Shown here: positions 63,826-64,000 of the stretch, one piece after another | Position numbering within the stretch: the stretch's first letter is position 1 | How the letters are laid out: every line of letters starts with the position of its first letter | Assembly: GCA_913055635.1 (NCBI GenBank) | Contig: CAJXLK010000023.1 | Span: forward strand, 1 to 64,000 | Length of the DNA: 64,000 bases | Reading direction: 5' to 3' | From: an uncultured Bacteroidota bacterium | Lineage (GTDB): Bacteria; Bacteroidota; Bacteroidia; Bacteroidales; UBA12077 | Notes under the pieces: model-generated | Database searches by the model: none | What the model saw: only the letters and a program-made list of their open reading frames with translations | What the model was told of the DNA's origin: nothing | Position numbers and translations under genes: made by a program

Positions 63826-64000
63826 ATGGACTTAATAAAACAGATTCAGGATAGTGCCAAAAAGGTTAATAAACGCATAGTATTGCCCGAGTCAACCGAG
63901 GAGAGGACCCTGAAAGCGGCCAACGAAATACTCCGCAAAGGCCTGGCGCAGGTTATCCTACTGGGTGGCCCGGAAAAGATCAAACAGCAAGCCTCCAACC
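63826..64000 (+). CDS. pta: Phosphate acetyltransferase (5' part, cut by window end)
   Basis: The first 58 codons are seen: DLIKQIQDSAKKVNKRIVLPE, STEERTLKAANEILRKGLAQVILLGGPEKI. This is the normal start of a Pta domain, with the RIVLPES motif. Pta interconverts acetyl-CoA and acetyl phosphate; ackA usually follows but is out of view. Phosphate butyryltransferase begins in a similar way and cannot be fully ruled out from this fragment. Confidence 0.82.
   Translation, partial: MDLIKQIQDSAKKVNKRIVLPESTEERTLKAANEILRKGLAQVILLGGPEKIKQQASN

Overview
The window looks like a chromosomal segment of a member of the Bacteroidota, probably a marine or anaerobic-sediment-type Bacteroidales/Marinilabiliales relative. 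The evidence is the gene families: S9 dipeptidyl peptidase, PEGA/FISUMP repeats, SiaB/SiaC-type switch proteins, C69 dipeptidase, DUF368, and a bacterial ComA homologue. It is also the promoters: at least a dozen genes have the Bacteroidota -7 element TAnnTTTG 25-90 bases before the start, usually without a Shine-Dalgarno sequence. Species cannot be named from sequence alone. No phage, insertion sequence, CRISPR array or rRNA operon was found.

Layout. 0.1-4.7 kb: hairpin repeats, then a minus-strand leucine/acyl-CoA carboxylase operon (mccB, enoyl-CoA hydratase, mccA). 4.8-8.8 kb: divergent secreted S9 peptidase and Na+/solute symporter. 8.9-14.4 kb: an operon of lipoprotein, small secreted protein and a large TerB-FHA-ABCG-type transporter, convergent with a siaB-siaC-like kinase/switch pair. 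14.5-24.4 kb: rRNA methyltransferases, an SDR protein, an FMN-binding protein, a broken metallophosphoesterase, an ECF sigma factor, uvrA, and a second copy of the lipoprotein plus secreted-protein pair. 24.4-33.2 kb: HEAT protein, exonuclease/GIY-YIG nuclease, P1 peptidase with a racemase, a sorbosone-dehydrogenase-like protein with a triplicated 3' end, a 43-bp tandem repeat, and an ABC exporter. 33.4-38.3 kb: a minus-strand signalling cluster (hemerythrin, Cys-rich PAS-SpoIIE phosphatase, CZB zinc protein, TM-GAF-PAS scaffold, second SpoIIE phosphatase). 38.7-40.4 kb: a decayed PEGA/FISUMP gene beside two tandem tRNA-Arg genes. 40.7-49.5 kb: AsmA-like protein, rplS, SRPBCC/GyrI protein, a cluster of structured hairpin repeats, C69 peptidase, anmK and a secreted protein. 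50.0-56.7 kb: a TetR-controlled TolC/HlyD/ABC-2 efflux operon with a clear promoter-operator. 56.8-63.4 kb: a GH84-like lipoprotein, then a TPR-comA-DUF368-aroE run. 63.4-64 kb: palindromic repeats and the start of pta.

Two systems stand out. One is the duplicated lipoprotein/secreted-protein module, one copy of which is translationally coupled to the TerB-FHA-ABCG transporter. The other is a partner-switch phosphorelay whose kinase and switch protein (SiaB/SiaC-like, Thr68 conserved) lie at 13-14 kb and whose candidate phosphatases lie at 34-38 kb among iron, zinc and cysteine-cluster sensor domains. Two hairpin repeat families are also notable. One is a palindrome found in three clusters. 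The other is a roughly 62-nt element whose stem shows compensatory base changes among five copies.
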